Source: Pseudomonadota bacterium (GTDB lineage Bacteria > Pseudomonadota > Gammaproteobacteria > Steroidobacterales > Woeseiaceae). From it: 56,993 nt of DNA. Of the stretch, positions 16,111 to 24,173 are shown piece after piece. The position numbers were made by a program, and so were the translations under genes. Location: assembly GCA_022573655.1 (NCBI GenBank), contig JACZTO010000011.1, forward strand, positions 1 to 56,993, written 5' to 3'. Below the pieces are notes generated by a model that was given only the letters and a program-made list of their open reading frames with translations, did not search any database and was not told the DNA's origin. How positions within the stretch are numbered: the stretch's first letter is position 1; every line of letters starts with the position of its first letter.

Positions 16111-18897
16111 TCAGTCACCTTCATCCCGTGCGATGCGTACGCCGCGCTCGTCGCTAATGATTTCCAGATCCGCGTCCAGACTGAAATCACCGGTGTCTGG
16201 AAGATCCATCACTGCAGTCGTTTTCTTGCCGGAGTCCTCGACCTTGGCGCCGGAGTTGAAGTAGATAATTTGCTTCCATGTGCGCTTGATATTGTCACCG
16301 AGGACGAGGACCAGGTCGCCCGAGCTCGCCGACTCCAGCCCCCGCGCTGTCGCTTCCTGCTCGTCCGGAACAACCTCGATCTGATCCGCAGAAATACCCT
16401 CTTCAAGCAGTTTGTTCTTGAGCATAACAGCGACTTCGTCCACACCCCGCCCGCGCCGGTTATCATCGCACTTGCAAATAAAGTAATCGAAATGGCCGGC
16501 GGCAATCCCTGCAATTTCACGAATGTCCTCGTCGCGCCTGTCACCCGGCGCTGACAAGACGATAGTCTTGCGGCCTTCAACATCAAATCGATCGACCAAC
16601 CCGCACATCGCGCGAATGGCCGCCGGATTGTGCGCATAGTCCAGGATGACGCGGAACGGGTGTTCGTCGTAGATATTCATGCGGCCCGGCGCCTGGAAGA
16701 ACGTCGAGTCGAAAGTCCGCAAGCCGTGGCGAATATCCTCAAGGCTGATATGCATGTTGTAGGCGAGCGCGGCGGCAAACATCGCGTTTTGCACATTGTG
16801 CAGCGCGCGTCCTTCGATCGTGGCCGGAATCAAGTGTGTCCAGAGTAACGGTGTATGTGTTTCGTTGTCGTAAATCGCGATCAGATGGCCATTCATACCC
16901 TGCTCCAGGACGAACGCCTGTCCGCCTGCGCGAATATGTTGCTTAACGAGTGCATGTCCCGGGTTCATGGTGATGTAGCAAAGCTTTTCGGCATCGGTGT
17001 AATCGGCCATTTGCAGGCACAAGGTATCGTCCGCGTTGAGCACCGCGGCATCAACCGCGACCTCAATGGGCACGCGCTTCAGTTCCGCAAGTTGCTCGAG
17101 AGTTTCGATGCCGCGCAATCCCAGGTGATCGGCCGAAACGTTCAGGCAGGCCGCAACATTGCATTCCTGAAATCCCAGTCCGCTGCGCAGCATGCCGCCA
17201 CGGGCGGTTTCCATAACCGCAGCATCCACCGAAGGGTCACGCAATATCATCTGCGCCGACACAGGACCGGTCATATCACCCGGCACGCTGAGTTTGCCGT
17301 CGATATACACACCATCCGTCGAAGTCAGCCCGACGGTACGTCCCGCCATCTTGAGTATGTGCGCAAGCATGCGCGACGTCGTCGTCTTGCCGTTGGTCCC
17401 CGTCACGGCCGCGATCGGTATGCGACTCGGGCAGTCGGGCGGGAACAACATGTCGATAACAGGACCTGCAACATCACGCGGCGTACCTTCGCTCGGCGCG
17501 ACATGCATGCGAAAACCAGGTCCTGCGTTGACCTCACATATGCCGCCGCCGGCCTCTCGATAGGATTCAGCGATGTCTTTCGTCAGGAAATCGACGCCGC
17601 CAATATCGAGACCGATTGCCTTTATCGCGCGGATGGCCATCTCACGATTGTCAGGATGGATAATGTCCGTTACATCGATCGCCGTGCCACCTGTTGACAG
17701 GTTGGCAGTTGAACGCAGGTACACGACTTCGCCTTTTGCCGGTACAGTGCTGCTATCGTAATCGAGCTTGGCCAGCAGGCGCTGCGCCTGATCGTCGAGT
17801 TCGAGGCGCGTAAGCACTTTCTCATGGCCCACACCGCGCCGCGGGTCATCGTTGACGATAGCGACAAGTTGCTCGATCGTATTCTTGCCGTCACCGACAA
17901 CATGCCCGGGCACCCGCTTTGCGGCAGCGACCAGTTTACCGTCGACGATGAGGATTCTGTGGTCATATCCTTCAATGTAACTCTCAACCACGATCGTGCG
18001 GCCGTACTCGCTGGCCTTTTCAAACCCGGCTTCTACTTCACTATCAGTCCGCAAGTTGATCGCGACGCCGCGTCCGTGGTTACCGGCCAGCGGCTTGAGC
18101 ACCACTGGCAATCCTATGCGCGTTGCCGCGCGCACCGCGTCGCGCGCGCTACGCACAACTATTTGCTTCGGAACCGGCAGGCCAAGATCGCGCAGAATAC
18201 TGTTTGTTTCTTCCTTGTCCGACGCAAGTTCCACTGCAATGTTGCTGGTACGTCCCGTCGTTGTCGCCTGGATACGCTGCTGATAGCGGCCATGACCGAA
18301 TTGCACAAGACTGTGTCGATTGAGGCGCAGCCACGGTATGTTGCGGTCTTCAGCCGCCTTCACGAGTGATGCCGTACTCGGACCGAATTCACGCCGCTGC
18401 GCGTAGCGAATAAATCGGTCGCGTTCTTCGGCAAAGTCCCATTCTTTTGTGGGCGCATCTTTGGGTTTTAGCTTATCCGGCAGCAGGCTGTGCAGCAGAC
18501 TCAGTGCCAGCGCGCTGGCCTCTCGGCCGACAGCGGCGTCTTTGTACTGGAACACCATGTTGTAGAAACCCGGTTGGCCGTCGATCGAGCGTGTGCGTCC
18601 AAAGCTCACATCAGAGCCAGCGACATTTTGCAATTCAATCGCGACGTGCTCCATGACATGTCCGAGCCAGGTACCCTCATCCTCGCGCAGGCGACGCACG
18701 AAACCGCCGGGCTCGCGATACGAGCAACCGTGTTCGTGCAGGCCAGGCAATTTCTTCAGCAATGGTGCAATAAAGTCTTCGCCGAGTCGGCCGGTCGGCC
18801 AGTGCTCAAGTTCGCCTAGATCCAGAATGTGGCGAATGACGGGGAATCGCGCAAACAGATTCGGCCCGACATAAACGTTGGTGCTCTCAATTTTCAT
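16111..18897 (-). CDS. cphA: Cyanophycin synthetase
   Basis: Makes the arginine/aspartate storage polymer multi-L-arginyl-poly-L-aspartate from ATP. Of 928 residues, about 1-160 form the N-terminal primer-binding domain. About 225-475 form the ATP-grasp domain (PVVLKPLAGNHGRGVAI, EGYDHRILIVDGKLVAA, ICEVNAGPGFRMH) that adds Asp to the backbone. From about 490 comes the Mur-ligase domain (VTGTNGKTTTSRML, METARGGMLRSGLGF, LDYAHNPAAIRA) that attaches Arg. Length and order match CphA1; all ATP-site motifs look intact. It lies 58 bp downstream of cyanophycinase and 8 bp upstream of the Mur-ligase paralogue. No good Shine-Dalgarno precedes the ATG, but the N-terminal sequence MKIESTNVYVGPNLFA is the normal family start. 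Confidence 0.95.
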   Translation of the reverse strand: MKIESTNVYVGPNLFARFPVIRHILDLGELEHWPTGRLGEDFIAPLLKKLPGLHEHGCSYREPGGFVRRLREDEGTWLGHVMEHVAIELQNVAGSDVSFGRTRSIDGQPGFYNMVFQYKDAAVGREASALALSLLHSLLPDKLKPKDAPTKEWDFAEERDRFIRYAQRREFGPSTASLVKAAEDRNIPWLRLNRHSLVQFGHGRYQQRIQATTTGRTSNIAVELASDKEETNSILRDLGLPVPKQIVVRSARDAVRAATRIGLPVVLKPLAGNHGRGVAINLRTDSEVEAGFEKASEYGRTIVVESYIEGYDHRILIVDGKLVAAAKRVPGHVVGDGKNTIEQLVAIVNDDPRRGVGHEKVLTRLELDDQAQRLLAKLDYDSSTVPAKGEVVYLRSTANLSTGGTAIDVTDIIHPDNREMAIRAIKAIGLDIGGVDFLTKDIAESYREAGGGICEVNAGPGFRMHVAPSEGTPRDVAGPVIDMLFPPDCPSRIPIAAVTGTNGKTTTSRMLAHILKMAGRTVGLTSTDGVYIDGKLSVPGDMTGPVSAQMILRDPSVDAAVMETARGGMLRSGLGFQECNVAACLNVSADHLGLRGIETLEQLAELKRVPIEVAVDAAVLNADDTLCLQMADYTDAEKLCYITMNPGHALVKQHIRAGGQAFVLEQGMNGHLIAIYDNETHTPLLWTHLIPATIEGRALHNVQNAMFAAALAYNMHISLEDIRHGLRTFDSTFFQAPGRMNIYDEHPFRVILDYAHNPAAIRAMCGLVDRFDVEGRKTIVLSAPGDRRDEDIREIAGIAAGHFDYFICKCDDNRRGRGVDEVAVMLKNKLLEEGISADQIEVVPDEQEATARGLESASSGDLVLVLGDNIKRTWKQIIYFNSGAKVEDSGKKTTAVMDLPDTGDFSLDADLEIISDERGVRIARDEGD

Positions 18898-18955
18898 GAC
18901 TACAGTCTGTCATTCTTGTTCTTCTTTATTAACGTTATGCGGCAAATGGTTGCCG

Positions 18956-19777
18956 TTATTCGGCAAATGCTTTGCGCGCGGCAATATCATAGCGGCCGCC
19001 TGATACCAGTATATGCAACTTCACGCCTATCAGGCTGACCGGCTCGCCGCGACGCGCCCGGTCCATCGAAGAATAACCCAGATCGGTCGGGTCGATCACC
19101 GTTATGCCACCACTGCCAACGACCTCGAGTTGGTCGCCCGCACGAATGAAGGCTGCCGTGTCTTCGTCCAGGCCAATACCGATGGCGAAGGGGTTGTACG
19201 CAAGTGCCGTCAATAGCCGGCCAATGCGGTCCCGCTGTCGGAAATGCTGATCGATGATGCACGCGTTCGTCAGTCCCAGCCCCGGGGCCATGGTAACCAT
19301 GTCGGGACTTGGTGTACTGCCCTCGGAGCCACCCGCGATCATGTGTTCGGGCATGAACGCCGCACCCGCCGACGTTCCGGCGACGTGCATTCCAACGGCG
19401 TTGCGACGACGTATCAATTGCGCAACGGTTGTCCCCCCCAGAGTCGTCGACAGGCGCAGCTGATTGCCGCCTGTCATGAACACACCGTCGCACTTTTCGA
19501 TATAGCCGATATCGGGTCCCGACTGGCAATCCTCACGGGTGATAAACGACAGGACTTTCGCATGCTTGACGCCGAGCTTGCGAAACAACTTTTCGTAGTT
19601 TCGGCCGGTATCTTCAAGTTCCGAGGCAGTCGGAATAATACCGATGCGCGATTGCTTGCCACCGCACACGTCGACGAATCGATCGAGTATTTCGGGGTTG
19701 TGCAATTTTTCTTCAGCACCGCCGATCGGGATGATGTAACCGCGATCGATGCCAGATATGCCGTTTGCAGGACTCAT
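18956..19777 (-). CDS. cphB: Cyanophycinase
   Basis: Serine exopeptidase of the S51 family that cuts cyanophycin to beta-Asp-Arg dipeptides. The 273-residue length fits intracellular CphB. The nucleophile Ser lies in HVAGTSAGAAFMPEHMI. The GGAEEKL, FMTGGNQLRL and GIGLDEDTAAFI segments are also typical. No signal peptide is visible, so it acts on the organism's own granules. CGGAG precedes the ATG by about 10 nt. It is the first gene of the cphB-cphA-paralogue unit, so synthesis and mobilisation are likely coexpressed. Confidence 0.93.
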   Translation of the reverse strand: MSPANGISGIDRGYIIPIGGAEEKLHNPEILDRFVDVCGGKQSRIGIIPTASELEDTGRNYEKLFRKLGVKHAKVLSFITREDCQSGPDIGYIEKCDGVFMTGGNQLRLSTTLGGTTVAQLIRRRNAVGMHVAGTSAGAAFMPEHMIAGGSEGSTPSPDMVTMAPGLGLTNACIIDQHFRQRDRIGRLLTALAYNPFAIGIGLDEDTAAFIRAGDQLEVVGSGGITVIDPTDLGYSSMDRARRGEPVSLIGVKLHILVSGGRYDIAARKAFAE

Positions 19778-19903
19778 GTTTTTGTTACTCCGCGGAAGGC
19801 GAGCGATCTTGGCACTGAAAGGGCGAACATTTTACACAAGATTCGATCAATTCCTGCCTTTTATGCGGCAAAATACCGGCGATATTCACTGCGGACAGAT
19901 TAC

Positions 19904-20722
19904 GTGCCAGATTCGAAGCCACCTCTGGGCCAGGACAGCGCCTATCCGTGCACCTACTCACCGGACCTGCTGTGCCCAATTGCTCGTAATGACGCTCGTC
20001 AGGGCATCGGAATCTGCGCGGATCTGCCGTTTCACGGCACCGATGTCTGGAACGCCTGGGATCTGACGTGGCTGGGAGCCGCGAACCGGCCCGCCGTCGC
20101 CACAGCGCAGATCCTGGTGCCCGCAGATTCGCCCAACCTGATCGAGTCCAAATCCCTGAAACTCTATCTGAATTCGTTTTCAATGAGCCAGTTCGATGGA
20201 GCCAGCGCGGTCGCTGAGACAATCGCCAGCGATCTCGGCGCGTGCCTGGGCGCTCCGATAGAGGTTCGTGTAACACCGGTTGCGGAAACTGAAAATGATC
20301 TCATAGCCAGGCTTGCCGGCACTTGCATAGACTTCACGGAAGTGCAGTGTTCCTCCTGGGAAGTCGATGCCGGACTGCTGCAGGTGAACGACAACGACAT
20401 CGTTACAGAAGACTTGCATTCCCATCTGTTACGCAGCGAGTGCCCCGTAACATCGCAACCTGATATCGGCAGCGTGCAGATTCGCTATCGCGGGCCCCGT
20501 ATCGCTCCTGAATCGCTGTTGCGCTACATCGTTTCCTTTCGCCAACACAAGGACTTTCACGAAGCCTGTATCGAGAGGATGTTCGTCGACATTGTGCAGC
20601 GCTGCAAAGTCGACAGGCTTAGCATCTATGGGCGCTATCAACGCCGCGGCGGCATCGATATCAACCCGTTTCGCAGTAATTTTGAGGATTGCCCTCGTAA
20701 TCTGCGCCTCTGGCGACAGTAA
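19904..20722 (+). CDS. queF: NADPH-dependent 7-cyano-7-deazaguanine reductase (QueF, long form)
   Basis: Reduces preQ0 to preQ1 in queuosine biosynthesis. At 272 residues it is the two-module (long) type found in gammaproteobacteria. Visible are LPFHGTDVWNAWDLTWL, the QueF signature ESKSLKLYLNSFSMSQF, the catalytic Cys in SECPVTSQPDIGSVQI, and the C-terminal FHEACIERMFVDI and SIYGRYQRRGGIDINPFRS. The frame is open upstream to 19244, but that region is the antisense of cphB; a GTG at 19904 gives an N-terminus aligned with known QueF and is chosen. Convergent with ribA, with only 8 bp between stops. Confidence 0.93.
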   Translation: MPDSKPPLGQDSAYPCTYSPDLLCPIARNDARQGIGICADLPFHGTDVWNAWDLTWLGAANRPAVATAQILVPADSPNLIESKSLKLYLNSFSMSQFDGASAVAETIASDLGACLGAPIEVRVTPVAETENDLIARLAGTCIDFTEVQCSSWEVDAGLLQVNDNDIVTEDLHSHLLRSECPVTSQPDIGSVQIRYRGPRIAPESLLRYIVSFRQHKDFHEACIERMFVDIVQRCKVDRLSIYGRYQRRGGIDINPFRSNFEDCPRNLRLWRQ

Positions 20723-20730
20723 TGACGCAA

Positions 20731-21561
20731 TCAATCCGTGCCCAAGTCCTCGGGGGTCAGATCATGGCCCCAGCTTTGCTTGGCACGCAAATAGCCGCGA
20801 TTTGTGTCAGTCACACCGCTTACGTGTTTCACACGTGTGATGTTTTTCAGACCAAAATGACTCAGATCGTCTACTTTCTTCGGATTGTTGGTCAGCAGAC
20901 GAAAAGGCTTGTCGCCAACGAAGTACTTGAGCAATACAGCCGCATCGCTGAAGTCGCGAGAATCGTCCGGTAGTCCGAGCGACCGGTTTGCCTGATAGGT
21001 ATCCTCGCCCGAATCCTGCAACAGGTAGGTCGCCGCCTTTGCCCATAGACCGATGCCGCGACCCTCGTGTCCCGACATATAGATCAGCATGCCGCCCTGC
21101 TCATCATGCTGAATCAAATCCAGTGCGGACTGCATTTGCGGCCCACACTCACAGCGCTGCGAGCCAAAAACATCACCGGTCAGGCAGCTTGAATGCACGC
21201 GCACCAGCGGGTCGACCCAGGTGTCAGGATCGCCGATAACCAATACGCTGTTGACGGCCATAAACGACGCCAGAGTGGCAAATGATTGCTGGCCATTCTG
21301 TTCCCGCAAATCGTCGGCCAACTCTTCGATCTTGCCCAGTTCAGTGTTGCGAACGCAGGCATACCAATGCACATCAACGTGTTTCTCGCACAGCAGCAGT
21401 GGCAGGGGAATGGGCCCGAGAATACTGATTGTGGCGCCTCGCGGGCTTTTCGAGCCAACTGGAGCACCGTCACGGTCGATCTGGAATAACTTCCCCTGCT
21501 CAGTCAGGCGCTCGCGGATCGTGGGATCAATGTAGGTGAACATGGCCGGATTATGCCGCAT
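20731..21561 (-). CDS. ribA: GTP cyclohydrolase II (RibA type)
   Basis: Converts GTP to 2,5-diamino-6-ribosylamino-pyrimidinone phosphate, the entry to riboflavin synthesis. The catalytic domain occupies the C-terminal two thirds: RVHSSCLTGDVFGSQRCECGPQ supplies the three zinc cysteines, GHEGRGIGLWAKAATYLLQD the GTP site, and LLTNNPKKV the conserved end. The 276-residue protein has about 80 extra N-terminal residues compared with E. coli RibA (SILGPIPLPLLLCEKHVDVHWYACVR). No fused RibB domain. The extension leaves room for a diverged paralogue with a modified product, but the zinc and GTP residues look normal. Confidence 0.82.
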   Translation of the reverse strand: MRHNPAMFTYIDPTIRERLTEQGKLFQIDRDGAPVGSKSPRGATISILGPIPLPLLLCEKHVDVHWYACVRNTELGKIEELADDLREQNGQQSFATLASFMAVNSVLVIGDPDTWVDPLVRVHSSCLTGDVFGSQRCECGPQMQSALDLIQHDEQGGMLIYMSGHEGRGIGLWAKAATYLLQDSGEDTYQANRSLGLPDDSRDFSDAAVLLKYFVGDKPFRLLTNNPKKVDDLSHFGLKNITRVKHVSGVTDTNRGYLRAKQSWGHDLTPEDLGTD

Positions 21562-21587
21562 TCAGTGGCATTTGCGACGTTTCTCAC

Positions 21588-21616
21588 TTGCTGACTCGCG
21601 GGTCATTAAGTATAGT
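21588..21616 (+). promoter_or_regulatory. Sigma-70-like promoter of the TetR-exporter operon
   Basis: A -35 element TTGCTG (21588-21593) and a -10 element TATAGT (21611-21616) are separated by exactly 17 bp. Transcription would begin near 21623, about 25 bp before the TetR ATG. The -10 lies inside the inverted repeat described as the TetR operator. Confidence 0.6.
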
Positions 21617-21637
21617 TAATGACTTGTTGGTCATTAA
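21602..21637. promoter_or_regulatory. Putative TetR operator: inverted repeat plus a third half-site
   Basis: Perfect 8-bp arms GTCATTAA (21602-21609) and TTAATGAC (21616-21623) flank a 6-bp spacer and overlap the -10 hexamer. A further half-site, GTCATTAAC, lies at 21630-21638. This arrangement suits a dimeric TetR repressor that blocks its own operon. The half-site is seen directly; binding is inferred. Confidence 0.65.
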
Positions 21638-21647
21638 CGGACGAGAT

Positions 21648-22256
21648 ATGGCACAACCACGCAACCAGCGCCGCAAAGAAGAGCGGCCGCAGGAGATTAC
21701 CGAGGCGGCCTTCCAGGCATTCGCCGAGAAAGGCTATGCAGCAACGCGGGTCGAGGAAGTCGCAAAACGTGCCGGCGTCAGCAAAGGCCTTCTGTACCTG
21801 TATTTCAAGACCAAGGAAGAGCTATTCAAGGCCGTTATCAGGGGCGTCGTCATTCGCCGCGTGGACGCGTTGATCGCCGCCGTTGAGACCACCGAGTTGT
21901 CGTCCGAGGATTTCGCTCGCGGCCCGCTGCTTGAGTTCATGAAGACCGTGCCGGGATCACCAATCGCCGTTGTCATCCGCCTGCTGATCTCAGAAGGACA
22001 TCGACACCCCGACCTGGTCGAGTATTACTGGGACCACGTTGTCTCCAAGGGTCTCGCGGCTCTTTCTGGTTTAATTGAACGCGGAGTGGAACGCGGCGAG
22101 TTTCGCGCCACCGCTGTTTCCGAATTACCACAATTGTTAATTGCACCCGTGATGCTGGCGATGATCTGGCGAATGTTATTTGTGCAACACGATCTCGACA
22201 CCGACAAACTGATATCAACCCAGATCGACATGATTCTCGCCTACATCAAGGCGTGA
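21648..22256 (+). CDS. TetR-family transcriptional repressor
   Basis: Regulator of 202 residues. The N-terminal helix-turn-helix spans about residues 14-60 (EITEAAFQAFAEKGYAATRVEEVAKRAGVSKGLLYLYFKTKEELFKAV), with the SKGLLYLYF recognition helix typical of TetR. The C-terminal ligand domain ends with LISTQIDMILAYIKA. ATG 21648 is used; the upstream open frame to 21588 is promoter. It is the first gene of an operon with a membrane fusion protein, ATPase and permease, and probably represses it until a toxic or amphipathic ligand binds. Confidence 0.9.
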   Translation: MAQPRNQRRKEERPQEITEAAFQAFAEKGYAATRVEEVAKRAGVSKGLLYLYFKTKEELFKAVIRGVVIRRVDALIAAVETTELSSEDFARGPLLEFMKTVPGSPIAVVIRLLISEGHRHPDLVEYYWDHVVSKGLAALSGLIERGVERGEFRATAVSELPQLLIAPVMLAMIWRMLFVQHDLDTDKLISTQIDMILAYIKA

Positions 22257-22269
22257 CCGGAGTACCAGG

Positions 22270-23232
22270 ATGAAAAAAACGTTATTCATTTTAGCCACGA
22301 TACTGTTGGTCGCCGGTTGTGAAACCGAGGACAAGAGCAACCGCGCCGTCGGCGAACTGGCTTCCGACCGCATCGAGATGACTGCCGACGTGAACGAACC
22401 GATTATCGAGATCGCTGTTGCCGAGGGCGAAGCGGTTACAAAGGGACAGGTACTGTTGCGCCAGGACGACGCTCGTGCCGTCGCGCGACTCGCCGCAGCC
22501 GATGCCGCATTGGCGCAAACGCAGGCGCGACTTGATGAACTTGTTCGTGGTCCCCGCAGTGAACAGATTGCCGTTGCACGCGCTGACGTTGAGGGCGCTA
22601 CACAGGAGCTGGGATATCGGGACAGCGATCTTGAGCGCGCGCGCGAAGTGTTCGACAGAGGCCTGTCCTCCGCTGACGTATTGGACCGCGCAGAAGTTGC
22701 ACACGATACGGCGCAGGCACAGCTGAAATCACAGCTCGCGAGACTGGAAGAATTGCTCACGGGCACAACCGTCGAAGAACTCGCCCAGGCAGAGCAGGCG
22801 GTGAAACAGGCAGCGGCGCTGCGTAGCAGCGCGCAAATCGATGTCGAACGGCACGTATTGCGCGCTCCCGGCAACGGCATCGTGGACAGCCGATTGTTCG
22901 AACTGGGAGAGCGGCCGGTTCAGGGGCAGCCGATCATCATCGTTCTGGCCGCAGGCCAGCCGCATGCCCGTGTCTACGTTCCCGAAAGCGTGCGCGTGAA
23001 AATCCACGCGGGCACGAAGGCGTTGATCTATGTAGACGGTCTGGATGCACCGATTGATGGCCGCGTACGCTGGGTTGCGAGCGAAGCTGCTTTCACACCC
23101 TACTACGCGTTAACGGAACGTGACCGCGGTCGGCTTAGCTATATCGCAAAGATCGACATCAGCGAAGAACGCGCGAGACTCCCCGACGGCGTACCAGTGG
23201 AAGTCGAATTTCTTCTCGATCAGGCGAAGTAA
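22270..23232 (+). CDS. HlyD/YbhG-type membrane fusion lipoprotein
   Basis: Periplasmic adaptor of an efflux system, 320 residues. The N-terminus is a lipoprotein signal with lipobox LVAGC (Cys about residue 17). The lipoyl-like strand KGQVLLRQDD begins the body. A long coiled coil of about residues 70-185 follows (ARLAAADAALAQTQARLDELVRG and LKSQLARLEELLTGTTVEELAQAEQAVKQAAALRSSAQID). A second lipoyl half (VLRAPGNGIVDSRLFELGERPVQGQPI) and a beta-barrel domain end the protein. It begins 13 bp after tetR, and its stop overlaps the ATPase start (TAATG). Resembles E. coli YbhG. Confidence 0.9.
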   Translation: MKKTLFILATILLVAGCETEDKSNRAVGELASDRIEMTADVNEPIIEIAVAEGEAVTKGQVLLRQDDARAVARLAAADAALAQTQARLDELVRGPRSEQIAVARADVEGATQELGYRDSDLERAREVFDRGLSSADVLDRAEVAHDTAQAQLKSQLARLEELLTGTTVEELAQAEQAVKQAAALRSSAQIDVERHVLRAPGNGIVDSRLFELGERPVQGQPIIIVLAAGQPHARVYVPESVRVKIHAGTKALIYVDGLDAPIDGRVRWVASEAAFTPYYALTERDRGRLSYIAKIDISEERARLPDGVPVEVEFLLDQAK

Positions 23233-24173
23233 TGGGCGCGGAATTCGCAATCGAGGCCCGCGGGCTCAGCAAGCACTTTGGCGACTTGCGCGCCGTCAGT
23301 GACCTGAATCTGGATGTTCCTCGCGGACAGATCTACGGTTTCCTCGGGCCGAACGGGTCCGGCAAGTCGACAACCATTCGCATGCTGTGCGGACTGCTGA
23401 CACCGACGATGGGATCGGCGAATGTGTTGGGTACCGAAATTCCGGGCGACTCCCGCACCTTGAAACCAAAAATCGGTTACATGACGCAGAAGTTTTCACT
23501 GTTCGGGGACCTGACAGTCCGAGAAAACCTGCAGTTCATCGCCGAGATTTATTCCTACCCGCGTGCCGAACGTGCGAGCCGCATTGAGGAACTTCTCGGC
23601 AAATACGATCTGCACGATCAGCAAACGCAATTTGCCGGGACGATGAGCGGCGGCCAAAAGCAACGCCTTGGCCTCGCCTGCGCGGTGTTGCATCACCCGG
23701 AGTTGCTCCTTCTCGACGAGCCCACCAGCGCCGTCGACCCACAAAGCCGTCGTGATTTCTGGGCCAACCTGTTTCGCCTGGCCGAATCCGGCACGACGAT
23801 CCTGGTGTCGACACACTACATGGATGAGGCCGAACGCTGCCATCGCCTGGCCATCCTGGATCGCGGCGTCAAAGTCGCCGACGGCACGCCGCAGGATCTG
23901 CAGGCCAGGACCAGCATGCATATCGTCGAGGTGATTGCCGAAAATCCCTATGCGGCGCAGTCAACCCTCGACGGCGTTGCCGCGATTGCGAGTGTCACGC
24001 AACTTGGGGTGCGGCTACGGGTCTTGATTCCCGAGCGCCATGAAAACCCGGTGCAACTTGTCGAGAAATCGCTCGCAGAGCATGGCGTTGCGGGATCAGC
24101 ATCACTTACGGCGGCGTCGCTTGAGGATGTATTCGTCGCGGTAACGATGAGTCCTGAGGAGCGCGACCGATGA
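23232..24173 (+). CDS. ABC transporter ATP-binding protein (YbhF/CcmA type)
   Basis: Nucleotide-binding subunit of the exporter, 313 residues. Walker A GPNGSGKSTT, Q-loop YMTQKFSLFGDLTVREN, signature MSGGQKQRL, Walker B LLLLDEPTSAVDP and the switch His in VSTHYMDEAERC are all intact. A C-terminal regulatory tail of about 90 residues follows the ATPase core (TLDGVAAIASVTQLGVRLRVLIP). It overlaps the permease by 4 bp (ATGA). Only one ATPase domain is present, unlike the tandem YbhF of E. coli, so a homodimer is expected. Confidence 0.93.
   Translation: MGAEFAIEARGLSKHFGDLRAVSDLNLDVPRGQIYGFLGPNGSGKSTTIRMLCGLLTPTMGSANVLGTEIPGDSRTLKPKIGYMTQKFSLFGDLTVRENLQFIAEIYSYPRAERASRIEELLGKYDLHDQQTQFAGTMSGGQKQRLGLACAVLHHPELLLLDEPTSAVDPQSRRDFWANLFRLAESGTTILVSTHYMDEAERCHRLAILDRGVKVADGTPQDLQARTSMHIVEVIAENPYAAQSTLDGVAAIASVTQLGVRLRVLIPERHENPVQLVEKSLAEHGVAGSASLTAASLEDVFVAVTMSPEERDR

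Noticed and set aside
15042..16157. 371-residue open frame on the plus strand across the Mur-ligase paralogue
   Set aside because: Antisense to a gene with full Mur-ligase motifs; its product is low-complexity Ser/Arg/Pro-rich, a typical shadow of GC-rich coding DNA.
16855..17697. 280-residue plus-strand open frame inside cphA
   Set aside because: Antisense to the ATP-grasp/Mur region of CphA, with His/Arg-rich composition and no recognisable motif.
19244..19903. Long N-terminal extension in frame with queF
   Set aside because: It is the antisense of cphB; QueF similarity begins just after the GTG at 19904.
22215..22880. 221-residue minus-strand open frame over the HlyD gene
   Set aside because: Ser/Ala/Arg-rich antisense of the coiled-coil coding region.
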